This document shows, one piece after another, positions 39,353 through 48,227 of a DNA stretch of 64,000 nucleotides. The first letter of the stretch is position 1. Each line of letters starts with the position of its first letter. The notes beneath the pieces were generated by a model, which saw only the letters and a program-made list of their open reading frames with translations, was not told the origin of the DNA and did not search any database. Both the position numbers and the translations under genes were made by a program. This DNA is from Leptolyngbya sp. PCC 7375 (lineage in GTDB: Bacteria; Cyanobacteriota; Cyanobacteriia; Phormidesmidales; Phormidesmidaceae): positions 3,768,486 to 3,832,485 of the forward strand of contig NZ_JH993797.1 of NCBI RefSeq assembly GCF_000316115.1. Direction: 5' to 3'.

Positions 39353-40219
39353 TCAAAACAATCCTAACTGCTGAGGTGGCGATTGAATCAGCGACCAAGG
39401 CAACGGCGGCACATCCACACCTGCTTTTTCTAGCTGCTCCTGAAAATAGCGAGCAATGGCTGGTGACTTTGCTTCGTGGGGACAATGTACAAAAAAATAA
39501 ACCGAGATACCTTGAGCTAACCAATCTCCTACCTGCTGCACCCAGCCTTTTAAAAAATCACGATTGCGATCCAGATCAGGGTGACTAATGTAGCGCACCA
39601 GCACAAATGGGGCAGTCGCTGCTGGCAGCAAAGGAACCCGAGGCTTTTTGCGTTCAGAGCGTAGTTGCGGGTCCTCTGCTGGATTACTCCAGGTATAAAT
39701 CGGACGAGTGTCCAACAAGACTCGACCTACACTCCATCGAGTTAATAGTTCGTCTAGCCGCTCTAAGTGAGGAGATTGAAACCAATCCAAATGACGGACT
39801 TCTAACGATAAGGGACATTGCTGATGAGGCCAGTTCGCCACAAACGTAGACAAGTCTGCAAACAATCTGGGGCTATATCTCGGCGGCAGCTGTGCAAATA
39901 TTGGCCCCAGCTTTGACCCCAGCCCCTGCATCAATGTGAGGAAATCCAGAGCAGCAGACCGTTGCGGCATTAACTCACCACTGTGGGTGACTGTACGAGG
40001 CAGTTTTGGACAAAACCGAAATGCATCAGGCGTATTTTCAGCCCAGCGCTGCACCGTCTCTGATGTCGGAATTGAATAGAAAGTGGTATTGCCTTCAACG
40101 CAGGTCATGCGATCGCCATAGAGACGCAAAAAATCGCTAGCACGACTGCCCTTCGGATAAAAATCTCCGAGCCATTCCCTATAAGCCCATACGGCACAGC
40201 CGATGCGAAAATCTGCCAA
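39353..40219 (-). CDS. DUF72 family protein
   Basis: 288 residues of the DUF72 TIM-barrel-like family: FRIGCAVWAYREWLGDFYP at the N-terminus, VEGNTTFYSIPT, RFCPKLPRTVTH and LSLEVRHLDWF. The biochemical role of the family is not settled. The start is TTG (40219), with AGGAAC a suitable distance upstream. Downstream of the glutaredoxin gene on the same strand, 39 bases apart, so probably co-transcribed. Confidence 0.88.
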   Translation of the reverse strand: MADFRIGCAVWAYREWLGDFYPKGSRASDFLRLYGDRMTCVEGNTTFYSIPTSETVQRWAENTPDAFRFCPKLPRTVTHSGELMPQRSAALDFLTLMQGLGSKLGPIFAQLPPRYSPRLFADLSTFVANWPHQQCPLSLEVRHLDWFQSPHLERLDELLTRWSVGRVLLDTRPIYTWSNPAEDPQLRSERKKPRVPLLPAATAPFVLVRYISHPDLDRNRDFLKGWVQQVGDWLAQGISVYFFVHCPHEAKSPAIARYFQEQLEKAGVDVPPLPWSLIQSPPQQLGLF

Positions 40220-40258
40220 TTTTTCTGTTCCTAAAAGCGTTGAATCCCAATTCTCACC

Positions 40259-40567
40259 CTATGCCACTTGGGTTAAAAGAAGGTCGAGCTGGCCTTTGCT
40301 GTCAAGAGCATACAGGTCATCACAGCCACCAACGTGATGATCATTGATAAAAATCTGAGGCACACTGCGGCGCTGATTAGACCGTTCCGCCATCTTGACA
40401 CGGGCTGCCTCATCACCATCAATTTTATATTCCGTAAAATTCACCCCTTTCCACCACAGCAGTAGCTTGGCGCGGATACAGTAGGGGCAGATCTGCCATG
40501 TATAGATTTCCACATTTGCCTTTACAGTATCAGGGTTGCGACCTAGCAAACGGTTGAGAAATTCCAT
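40259..40567 (-). CDS. grxC: Glutaredoxin
   Basis: 102 residues from ATG 40567 (MEFLNRLLGRNPDT). The dithiol active site is CPYC (Cys27, Cys30) and the glutathione pocket has RSVPQIFINDHHVGGCDDL. It reduces disulphides and glutathionylated proteins in the cytoplasm. The N-terminal extension of about 18 residues before the fold is common in cyanobacteria. A longer reading frame upstream exists but adds no recognisable signal. Confidence 0.9.
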   Translation of the reverse strand: MEFLNRLLGRNPDTVKANVEIYTWQICPYCIRAKLLLWWKGVNFTEYKIDGDEAARVKMAERSNQRRSVPQIFINDHHVGGCDDLYALDSKGQLDLLLTQVA

Positions 40568-40639
40568 GGTGTGCGTCCCTAGACAATAGATCTGCACTAA
40601 CGTCGTATTCACAGCGCTAGTATCTATATGGTAAATCTT

Positions 40640-40827
40640 TTTTAGGTGGTCGAAACTCTTTGCAAACCCTTGGCAATAATGATACCGAATAGATCAGTAC
40701 TGGGATATGAACTTAAACACGACCAGGGCATGATCATCGTCACAACTCAGACTAAATTTCCCTGGCACAATTAAGTCATTAAGGAATAACGCTTACTGCG
40801 GCTCCCACTTCGGTGGGGGCCCTTTTT
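40640..40827 (+). ncRNA. Candidate small RNA ending at the UUCG terminator
   Basis: Inferred only from the orphan terminator. The 5' end is unknown; TTGCAA near 40670 and TAATGAT near 40683 are possible promoter pieces. No known cyanobacterial RNA family (6S, Yfr1, SRP RNA, RNase P) was recognised. Confidence 0.3.
40800..40827 (+). terminator. UUCG-capped Rho-independent terminator
   Basis: GGC-T-CCCAC, tetraloop TTCG, GTGGG-G-GCC, then CTTTTT. The stem has nine pairs including one wobble. No plus-strand gene lies within 2 kb upstream. Confidence 0.85.
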
Positions 40828-40995
40828 GTATGCACCCAAAATGGGAGCATGCCAACTAGCATTTTGTAGGCTGAAGTACTTCAATATCCTGATTAATTGA
40901 CACAACTCAGGACTTTTTTCCTCATCTATCAAATCTTGATAAGTATGTCGGTAAATCTTCGGTAGGCTGAGGGCTGCCCTAATTAACATGAGTCT

Positions 40996-41817
40996 ATGCC
41001 CGGTAGCAGCTATGACATTGAATCAGCGCTGTCAGAACGTGATCCTCAAGTAATCGCATCGTTAATGCCCAAGTGGGAATGGTTTTACAACCATTACTTT
41101 CGTACCCGTACCGATGGCTGGCACCATGTACCCAAACAGGCTCTATTTGTTGGCTCTCACAATGGCGGACTGGCGGCCCCTGATCTATTGATGATGATGG
41201 TGGACTGGTTTCGCCGCTTTGGTTACGAGCGACCGATGTATGGCCTGATGCATGCCAAAATCTGGCAGGTGAATCCTGATTTGGCAAAGCTGGCTAGTCA
41301 ATGTGGTGCTGTACCGGCTCAGCCTAAGTTTGCGATCGCAGCTCTCCAACGCGGTGCCAGCGTCCTGGTTTTTCCAGGTGGAGCCCAAGACGTCTTTCGT
41401 CCCCACCGCGAGCGGCACCAAATCCAACTGATGGGACGTACCGGTTTTATCAAACTTGCCCTCAGGGAGCGAGTCCCCATCGTACCGGTGATTTCCACAG
41501 GTGCCCACGACACTTTTATAGTTCTGGAAAACTGCTACGAACAAGCCAAATGGCTTAACCAGCAAGGCCTTCTACCCTGGTTTCAAGACATCGACCCAGA
41601 AGTTTTTCCAATTTATCTAGGGCTCCCCTGGGGCTTGGCCCTTGGCCCCCTGCCCCATATTCCATGGCCCAACCAAATCCAAACCCGTGTGTGTCCTCCC
41701 ATTATGTTTGAACGCACAGGTCGTGCCGCTGCCCAGGACAAGGCATATGTTCAAGAGTGCTATGGGCAAATTGTCGACCAAATGCAACAAAATCTTGACC
41801 AATTAATTGAAACGTAA
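40996..41817 (+). CDS. Lysophospholipid acyltransferase-like protein (MGAT/DGAT2-type)
   Basis: 273 residues. ALFVGSHNGGLAAPD carries the active-site His in the HNG form seen in the LPLAT/MGAT-like family rather than the PlsC HxxxxD form. VLVFPGGAQDVFRP and HQIQLMGRTGFIKLAL are the substrate-binding blocks. It would transfer an acyl chain to a glycerolipid or wax-type acceptor at the membrane; the acceptor is unknown. ATG at 40996. Confidence 0.82.
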   Translation: MPGSSYDIESALSERDPQVIASLMPKWEWFYNHYFRTRTDGWHHVPKQALFVGSHNGGLAAPDLLMMMVDWFRRFGYERPMYGLMHAKIWQVNPDLAKLASQCGAVPAQPKFAIAALQRGASVLVFPGGAQDVFRPHRERHQIQLMGRTGFIKLALRERVPIVPVISTGAHDTFIVLENCYEQAKWLNQQGLLPWFQDIDPEVFPIYLGLPWGLALGPLPHIPWPNQIQTRVCPPIMFERTGRAAAQDKAYVQECYGQIVDQMQQNLDQLIET

Positions 41818-41853
41818 GGAAGGCCGACAGTACCTACCCTCCAAAACAAATAT

Positions 41854-42831
41854 CTATTGGCAGTTGCTGGGCGGTAAGGAAGGCCCGGCATTTATACGAG
41901 AAAAATCATTGAGTTCCAGGGTAGCGCTAGCGTAATAACGCTTACCTTCATCACCACGGGTACGACGCACCCGCAGAAATGTAGCCGGTCCCCAAAAAGT
42001 AAAGTCTTCGCCCAGGTCACGGGTAACACCATCAAACGGATAGGCTTGCCCGCTCACCGTGTTACCACTGACTCGGCCAGTTACACAGATAGCTTCGCCA
42101 TCAATGTAACTATAGGACCCAATAATCTCATCACCTGTCTTGCGAAAAACAAACAGAACGCCACCTCGACTCAGTAACTCCTGCTCAGAATAAGCCCGAT
42201 CCTCAGCTGCCCCTGACACATACCGATAATTACCATCAGCAAGGCCAGCAATCGTGTCATAAAACGTCGGGGGTGTAGCAGCAGGGCTACCTGTAGAACC
42301 GCTGGGTACTGGACTCCCCAGATCAGGCAATTCTGAACGAGACCGACCACCACTGAGGTCAGGTAGTTCTGCCGAAGCTGACGGGCGCGGCTCAGCACGA
42401 GCCGCTGGACGAGCGACCGACTCAGCACGACAAATCAATGTACTGTTGACTGGCGCAAACCCTTCTGGATCGTCAGAACCAACCAATTCTGGATAGTAAG
42501 TATCACTTGTTAGCAATAGCTGCCGCACCCGATCAATAGACTGATTCGGGAACACCAATGTTCGCTCTGAGGTGAGCACAGCCTCCACGGGACCGGGAAC
42601 AAATGCCCCTAATTGCTCATAAGATACTTCGGTTGTCCCCTCCGCTTCCCTGAGAGTGATAAACGTCCGCAGTCCCAATGGGTTAGGCGCACCCGTACTA
42701 GGGTCATAACTGCAAACAATGATGGGACTAGGCTGTGCTTGCAGTGGTTGGTTAATAGCATCTTTACCTATAACAGTTGCAATGGACGCGAACAATGCTA
42801 ACGGGAATACATGCTTACAGCGACCAACCAT
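41854..42831 (-). CDS. Exported cyanobacterial protein of unknown function
   Basis: About 325 residues from ATG 42831 (MVGRCKHVFPLALFASI), giving a signal peptide cut after QPLQAQP or nearby. The first domain (IIVCSYDPSTGAP to STLICRA) has two Cys that may pair. A Ser/Pro/Gly linker follows, then a second beta-rich domain (GLADGNYRYVSG, GSYSYIDGEAICVTG). I do not recognise a characterised family. Divergent from the kinase gene. An upstream alternative start gives no better signal. Confidence 0.65.
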   Translation of the reverse strand: MVGRCKHVFPLALFASIATVIGKDAINQPLQAQPSPIIVCSYDPSTGAPNPLGLRTFITLREAEGTTEVSYEQLGAFVPGPVEAVLTSERTLVFPNQSIDRVRQLLLTSDTYYPELVGSDDPEGFAPVNSTLICRAESVARPAARAEPRPSASAELPDLSGGRSRSELPDLGSPVPSGSTGSPAATPPTFYDTIAGLADGNYRYVSGAAEDRAYSEQELLSRGGVLFVFRKTGDEIIGSYSYIDGEAICVTGRVSGNTVSGQAYPFDGVTRDLGEDFTFWGPATFLRVRRTRGDEGKRYYASATLELNDFSRINAGPSLPPSNCQ

Positions 42832-43128
42832 GGAAAATAGCTCTCTATAGACAACAGCGCAAACCAATTTTCCAACCAGAACCGTACCTTGAGTTAAGGC
42901 ATAACAGACTGATAAGGACTAAAAGAATTCTATGGGTTAAAGGCCACCTGATAATGTTCAACGGACAATGTTAGTGAATGCATCCGCGCCATTGCTGATT
43001 TAAAGGATGAATCGATCTATAAAACTTGCCACCAGCTTAGATTTGATAGATGTCATCATACCGAGTATCAGCAATGCCCATCCTAAATATAGCCACCTTG
43101 CAGACCTAGACAGAAAAGCCTACTCACC

Positions 43129-44586
43129 ATGAAGCTTGCCCATCGTTTTGAAATACTAGAAGTTCTGGATCAAGGTGGCTATGGCATTACCTATCGGGCA
43201 ATCGACCATCATCAGCCCAGTCACCCCCAATGCGTAATTAAGCAGCTGATCCACACGAGCCCAAAAGTTTTAGGAATGTTTCGCCAAGAGGCCAGCACCT
43301 TAGAAAAAATAGGTGTACATTCTCGTATTCCGAAGCTCTTGGCCTACTTCGATGAGGGCAATAAGTTCTACATCGCTCAAGAAATGATCCATGGCCATGA
43401 CCTGCGGCAAGAAATCAAGACAAGCAAATGGCTAGACGAAAGCTACGTCACAAAATTGTTGAAGGATATTTTGAGTGTGCTGGCATTTGTTCATCAGCAT
43501 CGGACAATTCACCGCGATATTAAGCCAGCCAATCTGATTCGCCAAACAAATAACGGCGATATCTGTCTGATCGATTTTGGGGTGGTCAAAACCCTAAGCA
43601 ACAGTCAGATCGATCACAACGACAAGATGACAACCACGGTCAAAGTTGGGACAGCGGGCTATACTGCTCCCGAACAAGCACGGGGTAAACCCTGCTATGC
43701 CAGTGATCTCTATTCCGTTGGCATGGTAGCTATTGCGGCACTCACCAACATTCATCCACGGCAATTAAATATTCATCCCATCACTCATCAGGTGCAATGG
43801 GCTAATGAGACTATTAGTCCAGCCCTTGAGACGTTTATTAAACGACTCATAGAGCCTAATCCCAAAAACCGCTATAAGACTGCGGTCGAAGCTCTCAAAG
43901 CCCTTGAAAGAACAATTACAGGCATTCGCGTTGGGCAAGATAGCCGACTCCCAACCCATGTTGCAGCAGGCGTCTTACCACCGGTCGATGCTAAACCGGC
44001 AACAAAACCTGTGAAATTAATCCCACCTAAGATTATTTTGAAAGTCATAGGTTTGGTCACAGCAGTTTTGATCGTGCTTGGGTTTGGCGTCAAAGGTTAT
44101 CAATGGGCTGCCTATAACATCAGTCGCCAATGGGATACTGTGACCGCCGCCCCGAGAGGCTATGATGAAGCCAAACCAAGAGAGTTGGTAGCCCTGCTAG
44201 ACGACGGTAGCATTCAAGCCAGGCCTGATATGGTAGACGCTTTTTGGAGCATGGTGGCTGCGGCCAAAAACGAAGATGTCGAACTACTTCCTTTAGCAGG
44301 ATATCTCTCGTTATCTGAACAACGCCGACGGCTTCAAGAGAGAACAGATATAGATGTTAACCAGTGGCTTAAACAAAGTGATTATCATACTGGGTATGCC
44401 GTGGCTATTGGCGACAAAAACGCTGATGAGAGTACTGACTGGGACATTAGTTTTAAGCAGACCGATGGCTATCGCTGGCTGAAGCGATATGCAAAAAACT
44501 ATGGCTTTGAGCTGTCATATCCCCAGGGTAATCTGGCAGGAGAAGATGAACCCTGGCATTGGCGATACAGCAAGGGGCTACGATAA
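43129..44586 (+). CDS. Ser/Thr protein kinase fused to a degenerate VanY-like (M15) domain
   Basis: 485 residues. Residues 6-262 are a complete eukaryotic-type kinase: GGYGITY loop, Lys in VIKQL, catalytic HRDIKPANLI, IDFGVVKT, and TAPEQ. One membrane helix follows at about 301-324 (VIGLVTAVLIVLGFGV). Residues about 350-480 align with D-Ala-D-Ala carboxypeptidases of the VanY/M15 group: RELVALLDDGS, GYLSL, SDYHTGYAVAIGD, and EPWHWRY (Glu474, His477). Three key positions differ from active enzymes: Arg to Leu393 in GYxS, zinc His to Tyr419 in SxH, and zinc Asp to Ala426. The outside domain is probably a peptidoglycan-binding sensor, not an enzyme; that is inference. Confidence 0.88.
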   Translation: MKLAHRFEILEVLDQGGYGITYRAIDHHQPSHPQCVIKQLIHTSPKVLGMFRQEASTLEKIGVHSRIPKLLAYFDEGNKFYIAQEMIHGHDLRQEIKTSKWLDESYVTKLLKDILSVLAFVHQHRTIHRDIKPANLIRQTNNGDICLIDFGVVKTLSNSQIDHNDKMTTTVKVGTAGYTAPEQARGKPCYASDLYSVGMVAIAALTNIHPRQLNIHPITHQVQWANETISPALETFIKRLIEPNPKNRYKTAVEALKALERTITGIRVGQDSRLPTHVAAGVLPPVDAKPATKPVKLIPPKIILKVIGLVTAVLIVLGFGVKGYQWAAYNISRQWDTVTAAPRGYDEAKPRELVALLDDGSIQARPDMVDAFWSMVAAAKNEDVELLPLAGYLSLSEQRRRLQERTDIDVNQWLKQSDYHTGYAVAIGDKNADESTDWDISFKQTDGYRWLKRYAKNYGFELSYPQGNLAGEDEPWHWRYSKGLR

Positions 44587-44610
44587 GCGGGCTGCAATAG
44601 AAATCTCAAG

Positions 44611-44634
44611 AGATAAGTCAACAGATAAGTCAAC
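44611..44634. repeat. Tandem 12-bp direct repeat
   Basis: AGATAAGTCAAC twice, back to back, just after the kinase gene. Function unknown; probably a local duplication. Confidence 0.5.
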
Positions 44635-44825
44635 CTGTCTGTATAGTTCGCCTTCGAGCGCATAACAGGTATCATAAAACCATCTTGTTGTGTCGTTTAT
44701 TAGAAATGTTGAAGATTAAATAACCAAAAGTAAATTGGGGACAGGAACCTGCTTAAATCAAGAACACTAGAAAAGATTGGGGCAATTAACCGTTCTTTTC
44801 TTAACCAATCTAAAGTTTTTAACGT

Positions 44826-45140
44826 ATGAGAGATCCTACTCCAAGGCGTGCTTATTGGCGTGCCAACATTACCCTGATTCTGTCGCTACTGGCGGTTTGG
44901 GGATTTGTATCCCTGATCTGCAGCATTTTGTTGGTAGACATCCTCAATCAGATTCAGTTTTTTGGTCTACCGCTTGGATTCTGGATTGCGCAGCAAGGTT
45001 CAATTCTCACCTTTGTGGTGCTGATTTTTGTCTATGCCTATCAGATGGATAAACTCGACAAGCATTATCGAGCTCAACAGCTTATTAAACGTCATGCAAG
45101 TATTGCTGAGCATGATATAAGGAGGGGACATGCCAACTGA
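44826..45140 (+). CDS. DUF4212 small subunit of a sodium:solute symporter
   Basis: 104 residues with two membrane helices (about 14-38 and 52-75) and a basic C-terminus. DUF4212 proteins start RAYWRANITLIL and are nearly always encoded directly before an SSS-family transporter. Here the two genes overlap by 11 bases, which suggests translational coupling and a shared complex. Confidence 0.88.
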   Translation: MRDPTPRRAYWRANITLILSLLAVWGFVSLICSILLVDILNQIQFFGLPLGFWIAQQGSILTFVVLIFVYAYQMDKLDKHYRAQQLIKRHASIAEHDIRRGHAN

Positions 45141-46809
45141 GGTTTGGACGGGCCTGTTTGTCGCTGCATCATTCCTGATGTATCTCTACATCGGATGGCG
45201 TTCTCGCGTTCGTGATAGTAAAGGCTTTTATGTGGCTGGGCAAGGTATTCCCGCTATTGCCAATGGGGCTGCTACTGCCGCTGACTGGATGTCGGCAGCA
45301 TCGTTTATCTCCATGGCGGGTCTCATCTCGTTTATGGGTTATGACGGTTCGATTTATTTGATGGGTTGGACCGGTGGCTATGTTCTTCTGGCGTTGTTGC
45401 TAGCGCCCTATCTGCGGAAGTTTGGCAAGTACACAGTGCCTGATTTTGTGGGCGATCGCTACTATTCCAAGTGGGCCCGTCTGGTAGCTGTGGTAGCCGC
45501 GATCTTTGTGTCGCTCACATATATCGCGGGCCAAATGAGGGGGGTCGGCATCGTCTTTAGCCGCTTCCTACAGGTGGATGTAAACACAGGCGTGTTTATC
45601 GGCATGTTTATTGTCGGCTTTTTTGCTGTTCTGGGTGGCATGAAGGGTATTACGTGGACGCAAGTTGCCCAATACTACGTGCTGATTATTGCCTACATGA
45701 TTCCGGCGATTGCGATCGCAATCCTCCTCACCGGTAATCCTATTCCCCAGTTCGCCATGACCTTTGGCGACATCAGCACCAAACTAAACCAAATCCAGGT
45801 GGATTTGGGCTTTGCCGAATACACCCAGGCCTTTGCCAACAAATCTATGTTGGATGTGCTGGCCATCACCATCGCCTTAATGGCAGGCACCGCCGGTCTT
45901 CCCCATGTAATCGTGCGCTTCTACACGGTTAAGAACGTGCGTTCAGCAAGATTCTCTGCAGGTTGGGCCTTGTTGTTTATTGCCTTGCTTTACACAACAG
46001 CGCCTGCGTTGTCGATGTTTGCCCGTTATAACTTGGTCAACACATTGCACAATGCCACTGTTGAAGAAGTACAACAGCTGGACTGGGTACAAAAGTGGGA
46101 AAACACGAGCATGTTAGCCTTTAACGACAAAAACCAGGACGGTCGGTTTCAGCTCACTCCTGAGGAAACCAGCAATGAAATCACCATTGATCGCGACATC
46201 ATTGTGCTCTCCACACCAGAGGTGGCTAAATTAGCGCCTTGGGTAATTGCCTTGGTTGCCGCTGGTGGTCTTGCCGCTGCGCTATCAACGGCCTCAGGTT
46301 TATTGTTAGTGATTTCTAGCTCCATCGCCCATGATGTCTACTATCGACTAATTAATCCAGAAGCTTCAGAAAAGAAACGGGTGTTTGTAGGCCGTGTGAT
46401 GGTAGGGTTTGCCCTGGTAATTGCCGGATATTTTGGCATTAATCCGCCTGGCTTTGTCGGTCAGGTGGTAGCCTTTGCCTTTGGCTTAGCCGCAGCCAGC
46501 TTCTTCCCCGCGATTATCTTGGGTATTTTTGACAAGCGCACTAACCGTGAAGGTGCGATCTCAGGTATGCTTGCCGGTCTGATTTTTACCTCGTTCTACA
46601 TTATCGGTGTGAAATTCTTCGGCATGCCCACCTGGTTCTTTAATATCTCCGCTGAGGGTATTGGCACCTTGGGTATGGTTCTTAATCTGGTAGTGACACT
46701 TGTTGTTTCCCGCTTGACACCGCCACCACCACTTCACATTCAAGAACTAGTGGAAGATTTGAGATCTCCCGAAGACAGCCTTGGAGATGAACCTGCTATA
46801 GCTGCATAA
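45130..46809 (+). CDS. Sodium:solute symporter, VC_2705-type
   Basis: 559 residues with about 13 membrane helices. SSS-family blocks include FYVAGQGIPAIANGAATAAD, WMSAASFISMAGLISF and GTAGLPHVIVRFYT. The group that pairs with DUF4212 is thought to move small carboxylates such as acetate with sodium; the substrate here is not proven. A hydrophilic loop holds DKNQDGRFQL, which resembles an EF-hand calcium loop. GGAGGGG precedes the ATG, and a terminator follows. Confidence 0.92.
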   Translation: MPTEVWTGLFVAASFLMYLYIGWRSRVRDSKGFYVAGQGIPAIANGAATAADWMSAASFISMAGLISFMGYDGSIYLMGWTGGYVLLALLLAPYLRKFGKYTVPDFVGDRYYSKWARLVAVVAAIFVSLTYIAGQMRGVGIVFSRFLQVDVNTGVFIGMFIVGFFAVLGGMKGITWTQVAQYYVLIIAYMIPAIAIAILLTGNPIPQFAMTFGDISTKLNQIQVDLGFAEYTQAFANKSMLDVLAITIALMAGTAGLPHVIVRFYTVKNVRSARFSAGWALLFIALLYTTAPALSMFARYNLVNTLHNATVEEVQQLDWVQKWENTSMLAFNDKNQDGRFQLTPEETSNEITIDRDIIVLSTPEVAKLAPWVIALVAAGGLAAALSTASGLLLVISSSIAHDVYYRLINPEASEKKRVFVGRVMVGFALVIAGYFGINPPGFVGQVVAFAFGLAAASFFPAIILGIFDKRTNREGAISGMLAGLIFTSFYIIGVKFFGMPTWFFNISAEGIGTLGMVLNLVVTLVVSRLTPPPPLHIQELVEDLRSPEDSLGDEPAIAA

Positions 46810-46844
46810 CCAACATTATTATGGTCTTCATCTAAAGGTTTCAA

Positions 46845-46877
46845 AAAAGGTTTCTAAGATTTTTCTTGGAAACCTTT
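46845..46877 (+). terminator. Terminator after the symporter gene
   Basis: AAAAGGTTTC pairs with GGAAACCTTT over a 13-base loop, and a short T-run follows at 46882-46886. Confidence 0.6.
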
Positions 46878-46999
46878 CTCGCTTTTTAGACATAAGAGTT
46901 GAGAACCTTACGCTAAGATCACCCCATATATCAGAAACATACAGGATAATAAATTTGACAATAAAGACGCAGGTGTTTTGACTCTTTTTTGAGCTTAAT

Positions 47000-48076
47000 C
47001 TAACTTCTAGGTTCACAGACGACTCGAAAGCCACAGGCATTGCTACGCCCTACTTGAGTGTTTTTATCACGGGCAGCTGAACGACAGAAGTGCGTATCGC
47101 TAAACCATGAGCCACCGCGCATTACCTTAGAAGCAGTCGCATTACTCGACAGCCATTTATTAGCATCACTTGGAGCACCTTCATAACTATCGTGATAATC
47201 ATCGGAACACCATTCATGAACATTGCCATGCATGTTGTATAGGCCAAAGGCATTGGGCCAGAAGCTGTCAGCTTTTACTGGATTGTTGCGATAGTTCTCT
47301 TCATAGTTGTCAGTAAAGGAGAAGTCTGCAAAAAAGTTCGCAATTTCTGTTGTTAAGGCTTCACCAAAAGAGAATGCAGTTGTTGTTCCAGCACGACAGG
47401 CATATTCCCACTCAGCTTCACTGGGTAATCGATAGTTACGCCCTGTCAGCTCACTCAGCTGCTGGCAAAATATATCCGCATCTTCCCAGGTAATCTGCTC
47501 TACCGGCAAATCAGCACCATCTTCGCCCTGATCATCTGTAAAGTACGCCGGATTGTTGCCCATGACAGCCTCATACTGTCGCTGGGTAATCACAAAGGCC
47601 CCCAGGTAAAAGCTAGGTACCTGGATCGAACGCTGGGGTCCTTCTCTTTCTTCACGCTTAGGCTCAGACAGTGGAGACCCCATCAGAAACTCGCCAGCAG
47701 GTATTTGCACCATGCGGAGAGGTAGCACTTTACGCAACTGCCGACGTAGAAGAGGCTCATCAAAGTAATTAACTTTGATAGACGGTTCCGCAGTGATCTG
47801 GCCATTCGAATCGACTTGAACTGTCTTCAAGCCTCGGCTTTTTAGAGGTTGTCCCGTAGGTGTGATGGTCGCCGCTGCATTTTTACAGCCTACGGTCACT
47901 ACAGCAGTTGCGGTCGACACACCTAAAAACTTCAATGCTTTACGCCGTGAGCATTGATGCTGAAGACTCCGACTGCTCCAAAAAGGATTATGGTGAGTAC
48001 AACTATCCTGGGTCAGGGCAACCATGCTAGCCCCACCTATTTTCTTGATGACCTGGTAACGACGACTGCCTGCCAT
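47000..48076 (-). CDS. FGE/SUMF1-family protein with Tat-type lipoprotein signal
   Basis: 358 residues. CSRRKALKFLGVSTATAVV followed by TVGC is a twin-arginine signal with a lipobox, so the folded protein is probably exported and anchored. Residues about 120-355 are a formylglycine-generating-enzyme-like domain: IPAGEFLMGSP, LPSEAEWEYACRAGT, NMHGNVHEWCSDDY and VMRGGSWFSD. In true sulfatase-activating enzymes GGS is followed by two copper-binding Cys; here the first is Ser (WFSDTHFC), so formylglycine formation is unlikely. A later start at ATG 48025 would put the twin Arg nearer the N-terminus. Confidence 0.85.
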   Translation of the reverse strand: MAGSRRYQVIKKIGGASMVALTQDSCTHHNPFWSSRSLQHQCSRRKALKFLGVSTATAVVTVGCKNAAATITPTGQPLKSRGLKTVQVDSNGQITAEPSIKVNYFDEPLLRRQLRKVLPLRMVQIPAGEFLMGSPLSEPKREEREGPQRSIQVPSFYLGAFVITQRQYEAVMGNNPAYFTDDQGEDGADLPVEQITWEDADIFCQQLSELTGRNYRLPSEAEWEYACRAGTTTAFSFGEALTTEIANFFADFSFTDNYEENYRNNPVKADSFWPNAFGLYNMHGNVHEWCSDDYHDSYEGAPSDANKWLSSNATASKVMRGGSWFSDTHFCRSAARDKNTQVGRSNACGFRVVCEPRS

Positions 48077-48159
48077 AACTCCTTAAATAAGGACACCCTT
48101 CTCAGTGATCCAATACCAGATAATTCGCTCGTTTTTTCGGCAACACTGAACTAGTGAGG

Positions 48160-48208
48160 TAAAAAAAACCAAAACCCAATGCATTTGTGAAGTTTTACAA
48201 ATGCATTG
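48160..48208 (-). terminator. Terminator of the ABC transporter gene
   Basis: CAATGCATTTGT (48177-48188) and ACAAATGCATTG (48197-48208) form a perfect 12-bp stem; read on the minus strand a T-run follows (48160-48170). It lies just past the ABC gene's stop. Confidence 0.8.
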
Positions 48209-48227
48209 TTATCATCACATACTTGGT

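Larger units (their letters stand above)
40568..40995. other. Gap with an orphan terminator
   Basis: Between divergent grxC and an acyltransferase gene. It holds a near-ideal plus-strand terminator at 40800-40827 with nothing annotated upstream of it, so a small RNA may be encoded between about 40640 and 40827. Confidence 0.5.
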
